Below, piece after piece: positions 1 through 11,929 of a stretch of 64,000 bases of DNA. The translations under genes were made by a program, and so were the position numbers. How positions within the stretch are numbered: position 1 is the stretch's first letter; each line of letters opens with the position of its first letter. The DNA is from Undaria pinnatifida (taxonomy: Eukaryota > Sar > Phaeophyceae > Laminariales > Alariaceae), in the NCBI GenBank assembly GCA_012845835.1, contig JABAKD010000009.1:9420330-9484329 (forward strand). Direction: 5' to 3'. Under the pieces are notes generated by a model. The model was not told the DNA's origin. It saw only the letters and a list, made by a program, of their open reading frames with translations, and did not search any database.

Positions 1-3000
1 GCAATTGCAGCTGACAACACCGTCACCACCGGCGGTAAGCAGTGACGCAACGGGGATGATCACCGGGTCAGCATTGACCGAAACACCCTCCCATGACGAA
101 ACGGTCAGCACAACTAGCGCCTGCAGAGAGAGGACAGCTCCGCAATGAAGCCCAGGGAGACTCCTGCGCGTGTTACGAGGTTTCGGCGGATCCTCTGGTT
201 CATCTGGACAACTGCCTCCATCGTCCCCGTCTGCAGATTATCGCTGCACTTCATGTCGGGGCTTTCCGACGTGCCGTGCCACCGCAACACCCGACGTGGC
301 CATAAAGTGGGCGCCACGGGGACAAACGACTGGGGTGGTGGCAGAATCGACTCTAAATGGTCAGGCGGCGAGCAATGCCGACGGGGGGAGGCGGAGGGAC
401 TCCACCACACTAGCACGAGGTGAGTAGAGGGCGGGGGGAGGGGTCATATGCAGTGTCTGCCATGGGCTGGTCGAGGCTTTCGTGACCAAGCGTACGGTAG
501 GGGGGATAACCCTATGTTCACTACCGGGGTCGAGCCACTCGAACGATTGACTCTGAACCTCACCGACAAAAACACGTCAGGCGATTAGTTTGGCGCAGCG
601 CAGCTAACCATTCCATCGCGGAATCATGTCGAAAAATGAAGTCGGCAAGAAACCTTGAGACCACAACGGAACGGTGGGGTCACTCGAGCGATTGACCCCG
701 AGCCACTGCAAGTAAAGACCCCCAAAAGGGACTCCCCTTACCATAGCCTTGATCTCGTGTTCGTGTCCGTTTGGTGTGACTTGCACCGCCACTGCGCCTT
801 AGGTTCCGTTGAGGACGTATTCCCCCGAGCAATGCTCAACGAGTCACGCCGGGTCGCGTATCTAGAGAGGGGCGTCGAGGTGTGGATGCACGTCGTCTTC
901 TCCAGAAGATTTGCAGTCTCGTCAAGTCGACGGGTGCAGCGGGGGAGGATGTGATGTCGGGCAAGATTGACAAACGTTGAGCGCCTCCTCCTAAATGCGG
1001 CCAATAAGCCGCCGAGAACGGCGGATTTGTCGCGGCGTGCCACAGAGAGTAAGGAAGCGTATAGTGAAGGAAGGAGAGCGATTCGACCCCCGAGCAGCCA
1101 CGCGTGCAAGCGTCGTACGGAGTCTGTGAGTACGCTCATGCTGGACGGTCAAAGGGTTGCTTTTATAAGGAGTACTCGTTCGTCCGTGGTGCGCCCTGAA
1201 CACTGCCGTGGGGTGGCGTTGGCAGGGGTGACAATCGGTTCGGGGTTGCCGTGAGAGCGGAGCAGGGCGGCCACATCGGGGTGAGTTTATATCAGTGGAA
1301 TCATTGACGCTGTCCTACCTGCGATTTGACCGCGTTACCGAATTGGGCACCCGCCGACGTCGACGTGTACGGATATTGGAAATTAATGACTTAGGGCGGA
1401 GGCGGGGTCGTCAACAAACGTGGTGGCGGTCAGCGCATGCAAGGGGCAACGGGGGCGGGTGCTGGAGCATCCTGCACCTATTACGGTCCGCTTTTCGACG
1501 ACTCAGCCGGGGACTCAGTGGACGGTCACGCACCTGCACCCGTTCCATGCGCCCACTAGTTGTTTTTGCGCGCTTGTTTCATGTTAAAGCACTCACAATG
1601 CCTCGCAAATGGGCATGCTGACCCGAAGTCCATCGGGCGCCGTGCAGAGAGGTCGGTGGAAGGCCGACCTTCCCACCCGGTGGCGCTGGCTCCAGGGCTG
1701 CCCAAAACCCAGACCGGGCAGAGGTGGTCGTCGCTACGGGGAGCACTACTGCTCGTCGACCTCATGCAGGAGGGCGCCCCTTGGCTGGAGTTAGCCACAT
1801 ACAAAACGACCGGTATCCACAGCATGTTCGAGTTGATGGTGCGTGCCCACTGAGGGTCGCATCTTCGTTTCTCTTGCGCTCCCTGGTCGGCGACGCCCTG
1901 AGCCTGCCTCAGGCGGCATATACCGATTTCTCCGGCTCAACTCAGGGGGCATATACCGATTTCTCCGGCTCGAGAAAAAATGAAGTGGTTGTAGCCCACT
2001 ACCAATCACTGTTCACCGCCCGCGTTCGGATCCACCGTAGGACAGCATGTTTCGGTTACAAAATCGGAGGCTCTACATCGAATTGCACGCACAGGAGAAC
2101 CTGGTGGGCCTTATCGCTGAGTGGGAGGACCGCCTGACGATACGGGCCCTAGGGGTTCAAAACACCCTGAATATATATTTAGTACTGCTTCCGTTTCCGG
2201 CAGCCGTGGCGGCACCGCAGGGGGACAAGCTCCATTGCTGCACAGCGAACGGTTGGTAGCTTAGGGTGTCGAGTAGGGAGTCACGGCTCGTGGAGCCATG
2301 AAGAGCCATCAGGCCGCCGAGGACAGGGATACCACGCCACCAGAACACCTGGGAACTCCCCTCACAACGCCCAGTGCCACCTTACCAGTACCTGCGCAAG
2401 CGACCGCAACGGTTAATAGGAACGTATGAGGGGGTGGACCTGCCGCAAGAGATATACAAGGTCGGCTGAGCATATCTGAGAGGGTTTAAAGAGCAGCGCG
2501 TGCTCAGCGGGGGGCCGGCACGAATTGGGCGTGGATCCTTTGGTGAGGGGGGAAACATCCCGCCTCCAACCGCTCGCCAAACGGAAGGCGGCACAGGAGG
2601 CAGGGTGCACAACGAATTTCGGCGGGCCGTGGATTGGTGGATTTGGCGCCGGAGGGTACAGGGCGGAGAGCCAAATGCTCGATGAACGAGGGGTCGCTGG
2701 GAGCGGCGGGGGGACTACGTTATCGACCGGCCTGGCACCAGGTGGGGGATCTCCCAAGGCGTCGGGAAGGGCGCGTGGGAGCTCGACGCGACCAGACGTT
2801 TTCCTCGACGACACCCATAGCGACGTAGCCTGCGGGTTTCGTTTGATCTAGCCCCAATAGGGGCCCGATAAAATGATCATATAGAAATGCACCTCATGTG
2901 CTACACGCACTTTGTGTGGTGGAGACCCCGTGAAGGACGCAAACCGGCACCGTTTCCCTGCCTGTTGCTGAGTCATGCACACGAGACTGGACGCATTAAA

Positions 3001-3837
3001 GGCGACAACTCAAGCAGACGCCGGTATTCGCGGTCGGGCGGCACAGATGACTGGGGGAGTTACGGGAGACGCAAACCTGCGCAGACGGGGGCATTGGTAC
3101 AGATGCGACCGGAATGGCTTGGAGGGTTGTTCGCCGCTCGATGTGGTTTCCGTTGAATGTCTGCAATGACGTTTCGCAACCGGAAATAACGTACAGCCGT
3201 AGCTTTCTAGTGCACATGTACGTCTGAGCATTCACACACTAGACGTCTTCAGCCACGTCTTGGAGAATCACCAGCTGAACCGGCAGTTGGCAACGCCGAA
3301 GTAATTATCGCGGGCGACGAATATGTGGTCATTCTGTGTATGCTGCCGCACTCAACGGACGGTCGCATTAATATACAACCGAAGTTCGCATTATTATTGT
3401 TAGACGGCGGCGACACCCCCCTCTTGCGCAGACAGCAGGCGGGGCGACACAGGGCGACACAAGTCAGGGGAATTCCACCCAAAAGCGTCGGCCGAGGCTG
3501 GGCACGATCGTGAGACTTGAGCGTGTCGCTGCGGGGGCAGGGTATAAGTCGCAGCATGCACCCTCCTCGTAGAGTGGCGTTCGATCGGCAGCGATGTGAC
3601 GTGGACCATTCAGGTGGCCAAATTCCCGTCGAACACCTCGCCACCGTTTCCGTGGCAGTAGCTGCGGCAGTGCTAGCAAGTACCCTAGATGAAGAGGAAG
3701 GAGGTGCTTCCCCGCAGCGCCCGGGCGGCGCGTATGCTTCCCAGTTTTTTCCAAACATAATCGCCTCCGGCAGCGCTCTATCGGGCCCTGAGAACTACGA
3801 TCAACGCTTCGCGCACCTCCAATCTAATACCCACACC
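1..3837. other. Gene-poor stretch, probably decayed transposon DNA
   Basis: I see no reading frame here that matches a known protein family. Short open stretches occur in all frames without a coherent join, and none has a convincing start or splice context. The stretch lies immediately upstream of a broken reverse transcriptase on the plus strand, so it may be the 5' part of the same old element. That link is inferred from position only. Confidence 0.4.
1908..1973. repeat. 33-bp tandem duplication
   Basis: Two adjacent copies (1908-1940 and 1941-1973) share the core GGCATATACCGATTTCTCC and differ at only a couple of positions. Nothing indicates a function. Confidence 0.85.
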
Positions 3838-4925
3838 AACATCGAGCGTGAAGAAACAGATAAGATAATGAAAACCTTCTGGCAGAGAATCGTTGACAGC
3901 CCTGACGCGTTCCCACCGGAGGGTTGGACGCTCTTCCCGCGGTTTAACCTCACCACGTTGGGGGAGTATGGCCGACGGGTCCGGGTCGGCATGGCATGGA
4001 GGCGGCTTATTATAACAGGGGCAACTGGATCATTCTCCCGGCCAACTCTAACGTGTTCAATACGTTCAACAAGACGGCCTTGCATGCGAAGGTGGTCACG
4101 CGCGTGCCGGCGCTCACACTGTTTGCGGTCTAGTGGAGAGACGCCAGCAGGTGATGTGCTCGTTCGGATGGGCTCGGGGGAGAATCGGGCGATCGCTTGC
4201 TCCATAGGGGCGCAGCAAGGGGACCCTATGGGACGGACGAATCTGATTATCGTTGCGACCGTGGGGTTGAAGCGTTTTCGTGCGGAGTTCGAGGGGGAAG
4301 GAGTCAAAGCCTTGGCCTTTGCCTACATGGGCGACGTCACTCTTGATCTCATGGTGGTCACGGTGACCGCGGTCAGAGCCCTAACCTTCGTTCGGCGCGA
4401 GCTTGACGGAATTGGCATCGTTGTCAACCTCGCCAAACGTGTCACGTTAACTCTGAAAGATTTCGTTCAGACGGTGGAAAATGTGTCGTTCCTAGCAAAT
4501 ATAAACGTCCGAATCGCAGCAGACAGGGATGACGTCGCTATCACTATCATAGAATACGTCACAGAGCGCGTGGCGGGGCCAGTAAGGCGTGGAAGCGTGC
4601 ATGTCGTGCCGCGTTTCCTGGCAGGCATACCAGTCAAGCGGCCGCCGTCATTGCCACCAAATGCCATGCACAGAGCATCAGCTATCACATCTCGAGCGTG
4701 TCATGGACACGGATGCGCGCTCCCAAGCGCATGGGAGGGCCGACAACCGGGCGAAGCGGGCCACTGCTGTTTTGTGCGCCTTATGCTCGTGATGCTCACG
4801 TTCGTGTCGGGCGGAAAGCACGTAGCTTGTGCCACGCACAACAATAATGCGGCGCGAAATTCTTCCCGGAAGCTGTCATACGACGGGCAATGCATGCATA
4901 CATGGCATGTTACATGGTGGCTCTA
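3838..4925 (+). pseudogene. Broken reverse transcriptase (non-LTR type)
   Basis: The plus strand encodes a decayed reverse transcriptase. The clearest marks are a GAQQGDPMG block near 4,207-4,235, corresponding to the QGDP-type motif, and a FAYMGDVTLDL block near 4,318-4,350 at the position of the catalytic YxDD box, with the first Asp replaced by Gly. A block reading SNVFNTFNKTALHAK near 4,045-4,090 fits the usual upstream NAFN region but lies in another frame, so at least two frameshifts flank about 4,010-4,140. An open frame spans 3,517-4,926 only because the shifted middle happens to lack stops. With an altered catalytic box and frameshifts it cannot be active. The family within non-LTR elements is uncertain. 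Confidence 0.7.
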
Positions 4926-5727
4926 GCTACTGCATAACTATGATTGCGGTCTATCAATGTGCGGCGAGTGTCAAAACGAGTCAACCACGAAAAATGACGA
5001 ATCTGGCAACGGAAGAAGACGATGGCCACTACAAAACAGAGCACAATAATGACGACAATAAAAACCGGCTTAACGCAACCCCCCGCCCTCCTATACTACG
5101 TATATCAAACCCCGAACAAATCCTCCCTCCTAAGCACTTCCAACGAAACCTCGATCATGTATATCTACTACTGGGTGTATTGAGTATCGCATATAGGATC
5201 TACATGCGTCGTAAAAATTCTGGCCTGAATATTATGCTGGAGGTACAGTATTTACCCGCACAAAAAACGTACAAATAAAACTCACGGCTGACGTCCTTAA
5301 AACATTTTTATAAAATATACGTAGAATCGCATGGTAAAGAGTCGGTGCCTTCGGCGGCCGCCCTCGGCAATCCTCGGGTCTCTCAGACTACTCGCAGTGT
5401 TCTTAATTGCCGAAGGGGGGATTATTTTTTCTGGGTCGATCCAGGGGTTGTTTTTTCACGCATCTTTCTCTATTTTTCCTTGTTTTGTTTTGTTTTTTAA
5501 CGTGCTTCTTTTGTACACAGCACGAAGGCACAAACCAAGCACCGATAGCCACGCACATAGTAGCAGTATCAACGTATCGCAAGCACAGCAGAAAATCCTG
5601 CAATCGGCCCTGCACACAAGCAGCAAAGTACATACTTCGTGTCGATCAGAGTACGATAAATCAAGCAAGCAGACAAGAGCAAAGGGGATGCCGAGAATCA
5701 GGATTTTTGATGGGTCAGAGTAAACCT
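4926..5727. other. Intergenic, nothing recognised
   Basis: A/T-richer DNA with short homopolymer runs around 5,430-5,510. No gene, RNA or clear element boundary is visible. Confidence 0.5.
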
Positions 5728-6287
5728 CGCGGATCGGGTCGGGTCGGGTAGGGTTAGGCGACCCAACCCGACCCGTGGCATTTCAATACCCTTTTGATCC
5801 GACCCAATCCGACCCGCGAGATATCAAAACCTGGTGACCAGACCTGACCCGACCCGACCCGACCCGATTCGACCTGTGAACGTTTGAACACCTCCTGACC
5901 CGACCCGACCCGACCCGCCAGCTCCGAATAAACCGTGAAATGCAGGTCATGTCGCCAGTCGGACCACCTTGACCTGCGAGTTTTTTTCTCCCGACGCACG
6001 GGTTCGTCGCGGATCGGGTCGGGTCGGGTAGGGTTAGGCGACCCAACCCGACCCGTGGCATTTCAATACCCTTTTGATCCGACCCAATCCGACCCGCGAG
6101 ATATCAAAACCTGGTGACCAGACCTGACCCGACCCGACCCGACCCGATTCGACCTGTGAACGTTTGAACACCTCCTGACCCGACCCGACCCGACCCGCCA
6201 GCTCCGAATAAACCGTGAAATGCAGGTCATGTCGCCAGTCGGATCACCTTGACCTGCGAGTTTTTTTCTCCCGACGCACGGGTTCGA
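5728..6287. repeat. Two tandem 280-bp CCCGA-rich satellite units
   Basis: Unit 1 (5728-6007) and unit 2 (6008-6287) are almost identical, differing by about one base near 5,963/6,243. Each begins with a G-rich arm, a short spacer containing TAGGGTTAG and a C-rich arm, so the first 45 bases can fold back on themselves. The rest carries several (CCCGA)n blocks separated by about 30-40 bp of conserved spacer. Near-identity implies recent duplication or conversion. Confidence 0.92.
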
Positions 6288-6539
6288 CTCGTGGACCTGA
6301 CCCGCGGGTTGACCGTTCAAAAATGGTTTGATCTCTGCTTTTGTACGCCGCAGTGATATGTGATCTGGATGTAATGGTTATGGATGGATTTGGACATGAA
6401 GACGTACCTTGGCGGCGTTTTAACGTACGATCAAAATGGGTATCAGCACAACAGAAAAGCCCCCAGATAGGAAATAACAAGATTAGAATGTGGTGGATCC
6501 GCAGGTCAGATCTACGGTCCTACTCGCGGGTCAGAAAAT

Positions 6540-6835
6540 AACAACTATCAGGTCAATGCGGCCCGACCCGTGACATGACCCGTATCTCGCGGGTCATGAC
6601 CCGAACCGACCCGCGAGATTTATAAAGTCTTTTGACCGGACCCAATCCGATCCAAGAGATTTCAAAACCTCTTCACCCGACCCGACCTCGATCCGTGAGA
6701 TTTCACAACCTGTTGATCCAATCCGACCCGACCCGTGAGATTTTTGAACTTGTTGACCCGACTCGACCCGACCCGACCCTACCCGTGAGGTGTCGAAAAC
6801 TTCGTGACCCGACACGCGGGTTAGGTCATGACCTA
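6540..6835. repeat. Diverged copy of the CCCGA satellite
   Basis: Repeated phrases of the type GACCCGACCCGTGAGATTT with Leu-length spacers recur at roughly 45-50 bp. They share the spacer vocabulary of the 5,728-6,287 units but are less regular. A third location of this family is in intron 32 of the remodeller gene (about 61,133-61,370). Confidence 0.85.
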
Positions 6836-7497
6836 TGAAACGCCCTGCCGAGAACATCATGTGCGAGTGTTTTTTTGCGCTACCTTTGTTCTTTTTCCCT
6901 CTTTGGTGTTGTTGCTCTTTGTATATTTGGTTATAAAGCCACGAAGAACTACTTTGGACATTTTTCAACTACCGCAACTGCTCAGCCCTGTCTGTGACGA
7001 ACCGCCGTCTAGGCGTAGTATACACTATTCTTAGTCTGGAATATCTTAAAAGATGTGACTGGCGTGACCAAAAACCACCGTCTTGCTGGGCACTTGAGCG
7101 ACACTGCTGTGTGTGTTTCATGCAATCGTTTTTTCCACCCATCGACATCCAGAACACCCACTGCCCGTGCCGATTCGTCATCCCAGACAGACATAAGCTC
7201 TGCAACATAGTCACAAACTTCGAGACACGTAAATATATATCGCAAGCACTACACAGCGAAATGCACCAGGTGCATACGGTATACTCATGCATGTGGCGTC
7301 CGGGTCGTTTTCCTGGAGCATGGCGGCGAGGCTCTTTGGGCATTTTCAAGTCTCCAGTTTGCACCTGCAATCAATCATGGGCCGTTGTCCGCTTCACATC
7401 ATTTGCGGTGGAATCATAATACTGGGGGCTGTTTATGATACAGGCCACCCTTTGCAGATTTCTCTACTATGCAGGTTCCACATTGGTGTAAGAGTAA
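6836..7497. other. Intergenic with one dispersed-repeat fragment
   Basis: The stretch around 7,130-7,193 matches, in inverse orientation, a segment at 26,721-26,785 in intron 1 of the remodeller gene, at roughly 80 percent by eye. A shorter piece lies near 24,497-24,535. No gene is recognised. Confidence 0.6.
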
Positions 7498-7880
7498 TGT
7501 GCGGGGACACAGAGTGTCCCCTGAAGGTCTGCTAATTGAGCAGGTTCTCCGAGAAAACTCACTTTCTTAGCCTTCGCAGAGACGTTAATTCGATTTCACC
7601 AGAGCCCCGCATGGCTTCTAAGATCAGAGGCATGTGCCTCCGATCTATTTCCTGAGTATCCCGAATATACGACGCCAACGTTATCATACGAAATCCATCC
7701 AAATTATCTCAATACGGATAATTACAGGCCTTTCGAGGCCGTATCTTAACACTAACCCACCCTGATGAACCAGAAATATGGGAGATTCGGGGAAACTCCG
7801 GTTCTACGAACTAGACCATGAGTCGAAGATGCGGCTCCTCAAAACCCACTCCCATACCTCTAACGGTCTGGCTATGGAGC
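7498..7880 (+). repeat. Repeat B, copy 1 (LTR-like)
   Basis: Begins TGTGCGGGGACAC and is shared with 12,232-12,835 and 18,603-18,985. The TG start and its position beside Ty3/Gypsy remains suggest a long terminal repeat or the 5' region of a Gypsy-type element. The right boundary is unclear because copies 1 and 2 stay alignable for a while beyond the point where copy 3 stops. Confidence 0.7.
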
Positions 7881-7954
7881 CAGGAACACGCGAAGAAAAG
7901 CAGTTGAAGGAAACGCAGACCCTACAACAGAGCAAAAGCTACCCATCAAAAACC

Positions 7955-8185
7955 TGCCGCGTACCGCCGATGTGGCGGGGGGGGGGCAGAAAAGGCTCTA
8001 GAATCTGCCGCATACCGTTAGTGTGGCGGGGGGGGGCAGGGAAGGCTCTACAGCAAACCAGCTACAGAAAAGGTACCATGGCGGGGCGAACCCTCGTCGA
8101 TATGGAGGGGAACACAGGCGCTAACACAAGGAAGAAGTCATGCGAAAAACCTCCCGCGAGCCATCGGCATGGCGGGGGGTTGGAC
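7955..8185. repeat. Imperfect tandem units with GTGGCGGGGGG core
   Basis: Three related blocks, each reading roughly CTGCCGC-ataccg-TGTGGCGGGG followed by a Lys/Gly-rich open stretch, lie within what may be the degraded gag-side sequence downstream of repeat B copy 1. No protein is recognised. Confidence 0.55.
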
Positions 8186-8639
8186 AAAGAAAAGACAAAT
8201 ACCCGGGATGGAGGGTGGCCGCACCTACAGCCCCGCGAGGGGGGAAAGTGTTTAGCCGAAAAAACAAACCAAACAAATACAGCACACAAAAAAAAATATT
8301 CAAAGATGACATACAGGCCGGTACATAGCCCTGTACCACGTTACGCGCGAACAGGGTACCGTGGTCGCCCCCCGGCTCTGGGCTGAGGAGGGCGTCGGCA
8401 GGGCGAAATTGGACAACGACGAAAAAGCGACAACCCTGCGCCTCATATAGCGGCGTTTTACCCGAACCCTGGCCCGGCACTGAGCAGGGAGTTCGGCAGG
8501 ACAAAAAGAAAAAGAAGAAATGGAAAGAATCGCCCCAAAACCAGACCAAGACTCTCAGAACACCACAATCAACCCAAAGACAAAGACGAGAACCTCATAA
8601 CCCAAACAAAATGGTGAACTGTCGAGGAGCGGTGGCGGC
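8186..8639. other. Unassigned, probable element debris
   Basis: Lies between repeat B copy 1 and the end of the minus-strand Gypsy remnant. No motif is recognised. Confidence 0.4.
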
Positions 8640-9442
8640 TTGAAAGTCAACTGGCCACGGCCGCGCCTCGAGATTTATCTACGTTCCGTTGGATCCCCCG
8701 AGGAAATGCGCTGGCGATGTGAACTTGCAGGCATCAAAAGCCTCCTACGGCTCCCGTCCACGTCGTGTAGCGCGCCGGGGGGCGAGGAAGTTTAATCGGT
8801 CCCGGGTCGTCCAGAAAGCAGACCTGGTATACCTTGTCCTCGGTAGTGCTCGCGCTGATTTTTTCAAGCCACCATAACCCATCGTCTCTCTTGTACCAAA
8901 GTGGGCTCCCTTAGGAAGTACCGTGTCGTGGTAGCGACGGAGCCAATCGGCGCGGGGAACACAAGCATAGCCCGGCGCTAGGAAACGTTCCCCGTTGTTT
9001 CGGGAGAGCTCGCGCCGTGCCGCCCCGATCCGCATTCGGCGGTAGAGGCGGTTGGTTTGGCGGTGCTGGTCCGGGGTTCCGGCACAATAACGCAAGATGT
9101 GGTGGCGGGAGAGGTCGAGGTCCATTTCTCGCTCCCAGGAAGCGTCGGAGAGTCCCGCTCAGTGCGTTTTGTATAGCACCGCGATGACGCCAACTCGCCC
9201 CCGTATCGACTGATGACCGGTGATCTAATCCACCTACAGCCGTTGGAGGGGGTTCGAAACGTCGTCTTGAGTGATGTGATACGGCGGAGACTTCTTGGAA
9301 AAAATGTTAAGCACGTACTGCGTCATCCCCGCCGGTAGGTATTTGGGCTTGTCCCCGCTGTCGTGGGGGTTGGCGCAGGGTTTGCAGCGCTCGATGGCCA
9401 CACGTCGACGAGCGTCCGACCCGGGCAGGTCGGAAGGGAGGT
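8640..9442 (-). pseudogene. Gypsy integrase C-terminus with chromodomain-like segment
   Basis: On the minus strand around 9,115-9,180 a segment reads VLYKTH, stop, AGLSDASWEREMDL. This fits the core of a chromodomain (aromatic-K-x-x-W-x-G, then WE) in which the conserved Trp codon TGG has become TGA. Further down, conserved-looking sequence continues through about 8,745. In active elements this domain is thought to help target integration to chromatin. Confidence 0.7.
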
Positions 9443-10216
9443 CTAAATAAAGGAGGTTGCTCCCGAGCGGCGAACCGTCCGGGGTTCGGCGGCGGAGCAG
9501 GGACCGACTGCCAGGATCTTGTACGGGCCTGTCCAGTTAAGCGCGAGTTTGGCCTTGAGTACCTTGGTGTCGGTGTTCGCCTTCACACCCTGGTGGGTGG
9601 TGGAGGCAGTGGTGTACAACCATGCCCAACCACCCGTAGCAAAGTTAGGTGCTGGACGCAGCGCGTCGGCGACGGCGGGGTTTCTGTGGTTATCACGAGA
9701 AAGGGTGAGGGCGTGGTGTGCGCGGACAACGTCGTTCTCGCGCTTTTGCCGGTCGGTGGCCAAGGCGCAATAGTTCAGGTGGTCGCGGGCTAGACTCTGG
9801 TGTCCCACGACGCCAGTGCGGTCGAAAATCGTCAGGGGGAGCCGTGGGAGTCTGCCTATGTAGCCCTCGTTGGGCGCCAGACCCGTCGCGACGCTGATGG
9901 AATTGTTGTAAGCGAATTCTACGTGGGGCAGATGCAAGTTCCAGTCGTCTTGTCGCTCGTTGACGACCATAGCGAGCATTTGGGCCATAGTGTGGTGTAC
10001 CTGCTCAACGCCCCCGTTGCAGTTGGGATGATAGGAGCTTGTAGCAAGCTTGTGCACACCCAATAGCTGATATACAGCTTGCGAAAGCTTGGAGCAGAAC
10101 TGCAGGCCGTTGTCCGAGAGTATGGTGCGCAAGCACCCCCACAAGGGGATGTATTGGTTCACCAGGATATTGGCTGTACCCTCCGCGGTGAACTCAGCGG
10201 CAGTGACGGGGAACAT
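9443..10216 (-). pseudogene. Gypsy integrase catalytic core
   Basis: A 257-residue open stretch. The second catalytic Asp is in ILSDNGLQF and the Glu in NCNGGVEQVHH. The first Asp sits just upstream in another frame (VDYFGPL, near 10,290-10,310), so one frameshift separates it. Downstream are the LPHVEFAYN block typical of Gypsy integrases and a TGPYKI block. It lies between the zinc finger and chromodomain parts of the same remnant. Confidence 0.85.
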
Positions 10217-10298
10217 GTCGAGCTGACGACTGAAGCGATCGGTGAACAGCAGGATGTAGGTGTTGCCTCGTGGTGTGACCAGAAGGGGGCCGAAGTAG

Positions 10299-10991
10299 TC
10301 AACACTGACGGCGGCAATGTGGAGGCATTGAAATGATTGGCCAGCGGAAAGTCAGCCGTTGGGTTTTCCGCGCTTGGCACTTTAAGCAGTGGCGAAGCCA
10401 CCACCGGGTGCACACATTCATGCCAATCCACCAATAAAACCGCTCCTGCATCCGCAACGTGCGCGTGGTGCCAAGGTGACAAGAGGCCGTCGAGTGACAA
10501 GCTTGCATGATCCAAGGGCGCATGAGCAGGGGAACGTAGATGCGAACTGGCTCGTCGTTTAGCAGGCAAGCAGCTCGCTCCACAGATTTGGGTTCGTCAG
10601 ACCTTGTAGGCGGCAGTGTTGGGTTACGGACGAGTAGGACGATGTAGTCGTCGGTTGTATGTAGTCGACCCTTACCCGCCATCTCCTGGATGTCTGAGAG
10701 GGAGGGACGCTTGTGCGAAGCGTAGCACGCCAAAAAGTCGGGCGGCAGAGCCGACGGCCGGCCGATAGAGGTGTAACGTATCGTGGCGTGGCACGTCGGC
10801 TCAGCGTGCTGCTCTCGCTTACAATCGGCGTGCGAATAACGCGCGACGGAATCCACGAACCGCAATTCAGCAGCGTCGTCGAGGGTATCCGACCTTGTAG
10901 GTGCAGTCGGCGTGTCAGCAGGAGAAGGCGTAAGCCGTAGGAGAGGAGTTCCCTTAGGCTCTGCGTGGTCGTGGTCGGACGGAAGGGGCAC
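10299..10991 (-). pseudogene. Gypsy integrase N-terminal zinc finger and linker
   Basis: The HHCC finger is visible as H-x(3)-SCH followed by C-x2-C in the block around CLKCQARKT (near 10,370-10,480). It is preceded by a linker that carries an LARN-type polyprotein spacer. The frame is broken on both sides. Confidence 0.75.
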
Positions 10992-11929
10992 CGTGCGGAC
11001 CGGCGGGTCGGCAAGAGTAGGGGTCGCGGCGGCGGGCGGAGCCGGCCGCGGCCGTCGGGCTCGCGGCGGAGTTTTAACTCGTCTGGAAGATGGCCGAGGG
11101 GAACCGCCGGGCTCGAAGCCATAGTCGACAGCAGGGAGTGCCTTACCAGCTGCTGTTGCTGAACGCCGGCGCGAGTGGAGATGCGGTCTTAAAAAGACGC
11201 CATCGTCTGGGGCGCCGGAGAGCCAGGCGAGGTAGAGACGGACGCGGTCGGGCCCGTGGGCTCGACCGAGTCAGCCCCTTGTACCGAGCTCCGGGAAGGA
11301 TTCGGTTGGGCGGCTGATGTCGTGGCAGCCGGGGCTTCTGCGGAGTCGTCGCTGGCCGCGGTGGGTACAGCAAAAACCGAAGCGAAATCGTAGTCGGCTG
11401 CACACGAGACCCCCCCGCTTCCGGGAGAGCTATCAGCGGTGGCGGCGAATGCAGAAACACGAGCGGCGAATCTCCTGGAGGGAGTAGGAAGGTCATCAAG
11501 CCTCATGCGCGGCCCGGGTGTGCAAAAATAGCAAAAGTCGGCAAGGGTGAGAGGGAGCCCACCCAAGGCATTATTTTCGGTGCGGGGCATTAGCCCAACC
11601 AAGCCGACACCCGGAATCGGAGAGGGTGAAACGTGTGCAGCCCGCAAGCCCTTATGAAGTACCAGGTATTTCCCGTTACTCTCAACAGGGGTGAAACTCG
11701 TCAAACCATTGCGGTCGTGTTCCGTGGCAGGCTCCGGCAAGCGAGACAGCAAGTCGTTGCCGTTCGCGCTTCCTTTTCGGTATTCGAAGGTGTAGTCGCA
11801 TGCGGTGAGGAATTCGAGCCATCTCTAGACTCGGGCGTTGTGGTCCCTCACTTTGCCTATGCTTTCCAGAGCCTTGTGGTCTGAGAATATGCGGAATTTG
11901 GTGCCCCAAAGGTAGCCGACGACGCCATT
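10992..11929 (-). pseudogene. Gypsy RNase H C-terminal part and linker
   Basis: Just inside the right edge the minus strand encodes GYLWGTKFRIFSDHKALES followed by a stop-interrupted WLEFLTACDYTFEYRKGSANG and LLSRLPEP. This is the end of a Ty3/Gypsy RNase H domain, including the SDHKAL block with its catalytic Asp. It then runs into a Ser/Pro/Ala-rich spacer. The N-terminal half of RNase H is missing. Confidence 0.85.

Larger units (their letters stand above)
8640..11929 (-). mobile_element. Ty3/Gypsy retrotransposon remnant, 3' half (RNase H, integrase, chromodomain)
   Basis: Reading the minus strand from 11,929 downward, the order is the C-terminal part of RNase H, a Pro/Ser-rich linker, the integrase HHCC zinc finger, the integrase DDE core and a chromodomain-like tail. 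That is the pol order of chromodomain-bearing Ty3/Gypsy elements. Protease and reverse transcriptase are absent, because the fragment starts abruptly inside RNase H at a TRIM-type LTR. Frameshifts and stops interrupt it, so it is dead. A protease-side half of what may be the same family lies at 12,843-14,725 in the opposite orientation. Confidence 0.85.

Noticed and set aside
3517-4926. A 469-codon open frame taken as an intact reverse transcriptase gene
   Set aside because: Conserved RT blocks fall in two frames and the catalytic box is altered, so the open frame is a chance bridge over a frameshifted pseudogene.
5740-5765. Internal telomere repeat (TAGGGTTAGG)
   Set aside because: Only one and a half telomere-like units occur, inside a CCCGA satellite.
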